A stretch of 64,000 bases of DNA, taken from NCBI GenBank assembly GCA_903903985.1, contig CAIVAT010000145.1:17269-81268 (forward strand), read 5' to 3'. This stretch comes from an uncultured Bacteroidales bacterium. GTDB lineage: Bacteria; Bacteroidota; Bacteroidia; Bacteroidales; FEN-979. This document shows, piece after piece, positions 63,684 through 64,000 of this stretch. A program made the translations under genes and the position numbers. Under the pieces are notes generated by a model, which was not told the DNA's origin, did not search any database, and was given only the letters and a program-made list of their open reading frames with translations. How positions within the stretch are numbered: the first letter of the stretch is position 1; the number at the start of each line of letters is the position of its first letter.

Positions 63684-64000
63684 AAAATAGTGAAAATGAA
63701 GTTTTTGAAAAAAGAAACAAATTTAAAAAAAAAATGTCAGCAAGGATGGGGAAATTTGAAAAATAAAAACAGGCGGACAGGAAGACAGGCGGACAGATAG
63801 GGTCAGGTGTCACGCGTCACGATTTTCATTACCTTTCCTCTATAAATCCTTGTGTCAAGCTGGCATATGGTACACTAAGCAAAATAAACCGAATGAACCG
63901 ATCTCAAATCCTCTTACAATCAAGCACAAATAAGCATCTTGGTAAATAATTTCCTCTGCGAGTTCAGGACTCAGGTGTGTGTGCTCAACAAAGAATATTG
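63684..64000. other. Gene-free end of window with repeats
   Basis: 317 nt. It holds the aminotransferase -7 box (63718-63725), an 8-bp-period tract AGGCGGAC-AGGAAGAC-AGGCGGAC-AGATAGGG (about 63768-63799) and GTCACGCGTCACG (63808-63820). A minus-strand frame is open from the window edge to a TGA at 63857-63855 (48 codons), but shows no recognisable motif, so no gene is called. Confidence 0.5.

Noticed and set aside
63855..63998. C-terminal fragment of a gene entering from the right edge
   Set aside because: 48 open codons with no recognisable motif; may be chance.

Overview
The window is a chromosomal segment of a Bacteroidota bacterium. Several genes use the type IX secretion system (T9SS): C-terminal sorting domains of type A (8698-10308, 47917-50619) and type B (12699-18488), and a PorP/SprF protein. 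Bacteroidota-typical families (DUF4271 beside hemD, DUF3822 beside rsmD, a DUF2795 protein) and -7 boxes of the form TAnnTTTG, most often TACTTTTG or TATCTTTG, point the same way. Gene content is mostly housekeeping: no CRISPR array, prophage, IS element or defence island is visible.

Layout. 1-5312 is a minus-strand block (S41 protease, yidD, rnpA, hemD, DUF4271, rluA-type synthase, panB) with several overlapping ends. 5380-12288 holds a lipoprotein, dnaK, a T9SS cargo protein, a secreted unknown and a small lipoprotein. 12699-19606 is a giant PKD-repeat surface protein followed at once by its PorP/SprF partner. 19630-29325 is a TCA cluster (icd; aconitase and citrate synthase) interrupted by a 1529-residue acyl-CoA-synthetase/GNAT fusion. 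29338-33795 is an SDR / DUF1214 / sulfotransferase / SDR group. 33824-41098 is more accessory: nfo, a CHAP-like secreted protein, tRNA-Pro(GGG), a serpin followed in frame by an orphan T9SS-tail remnant, a methyltransferase, a glycerol dehydrogenase, a hairpin-rich gene-free stretch and an IPTL-CTERM-like protein. 41185-41490 is a lipoprotein relic with two in-frame stops. 41774-54341 carries a lone receiver domain, trxB, purL, an SDR, a duplicated-module T9SS protein and two tandem long-chain acyl-CoA ligases. 54344-63683 carries holA, AMP nucleosidase, an HsdR-N-like protein, an MgtC/DUF4010 membrane protein, DUF3822, rsmD, DUF2795, a cobalamin adenosyltransferase, GTP-type pckA and an aminotransferase.

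The most unusual signal is not a protein system. Several families of short, low-complexity repeats recur between genes (octamer GTRACAGR arrays; ACGATTTACGAATG; GTGAAATAGCGAAA; hairpin-rich CCCC/GGGG elements). They often begin exactly at stop codons, supply the stop codon of at least two genes and the start codon of another, and appear to lie in frame inside purL and an SDR gene. They look like a live source of gene-end and linker sequence in this genome. I do not recognise a named family for them. Calls here come from reading the sequence only; no database search was possible.
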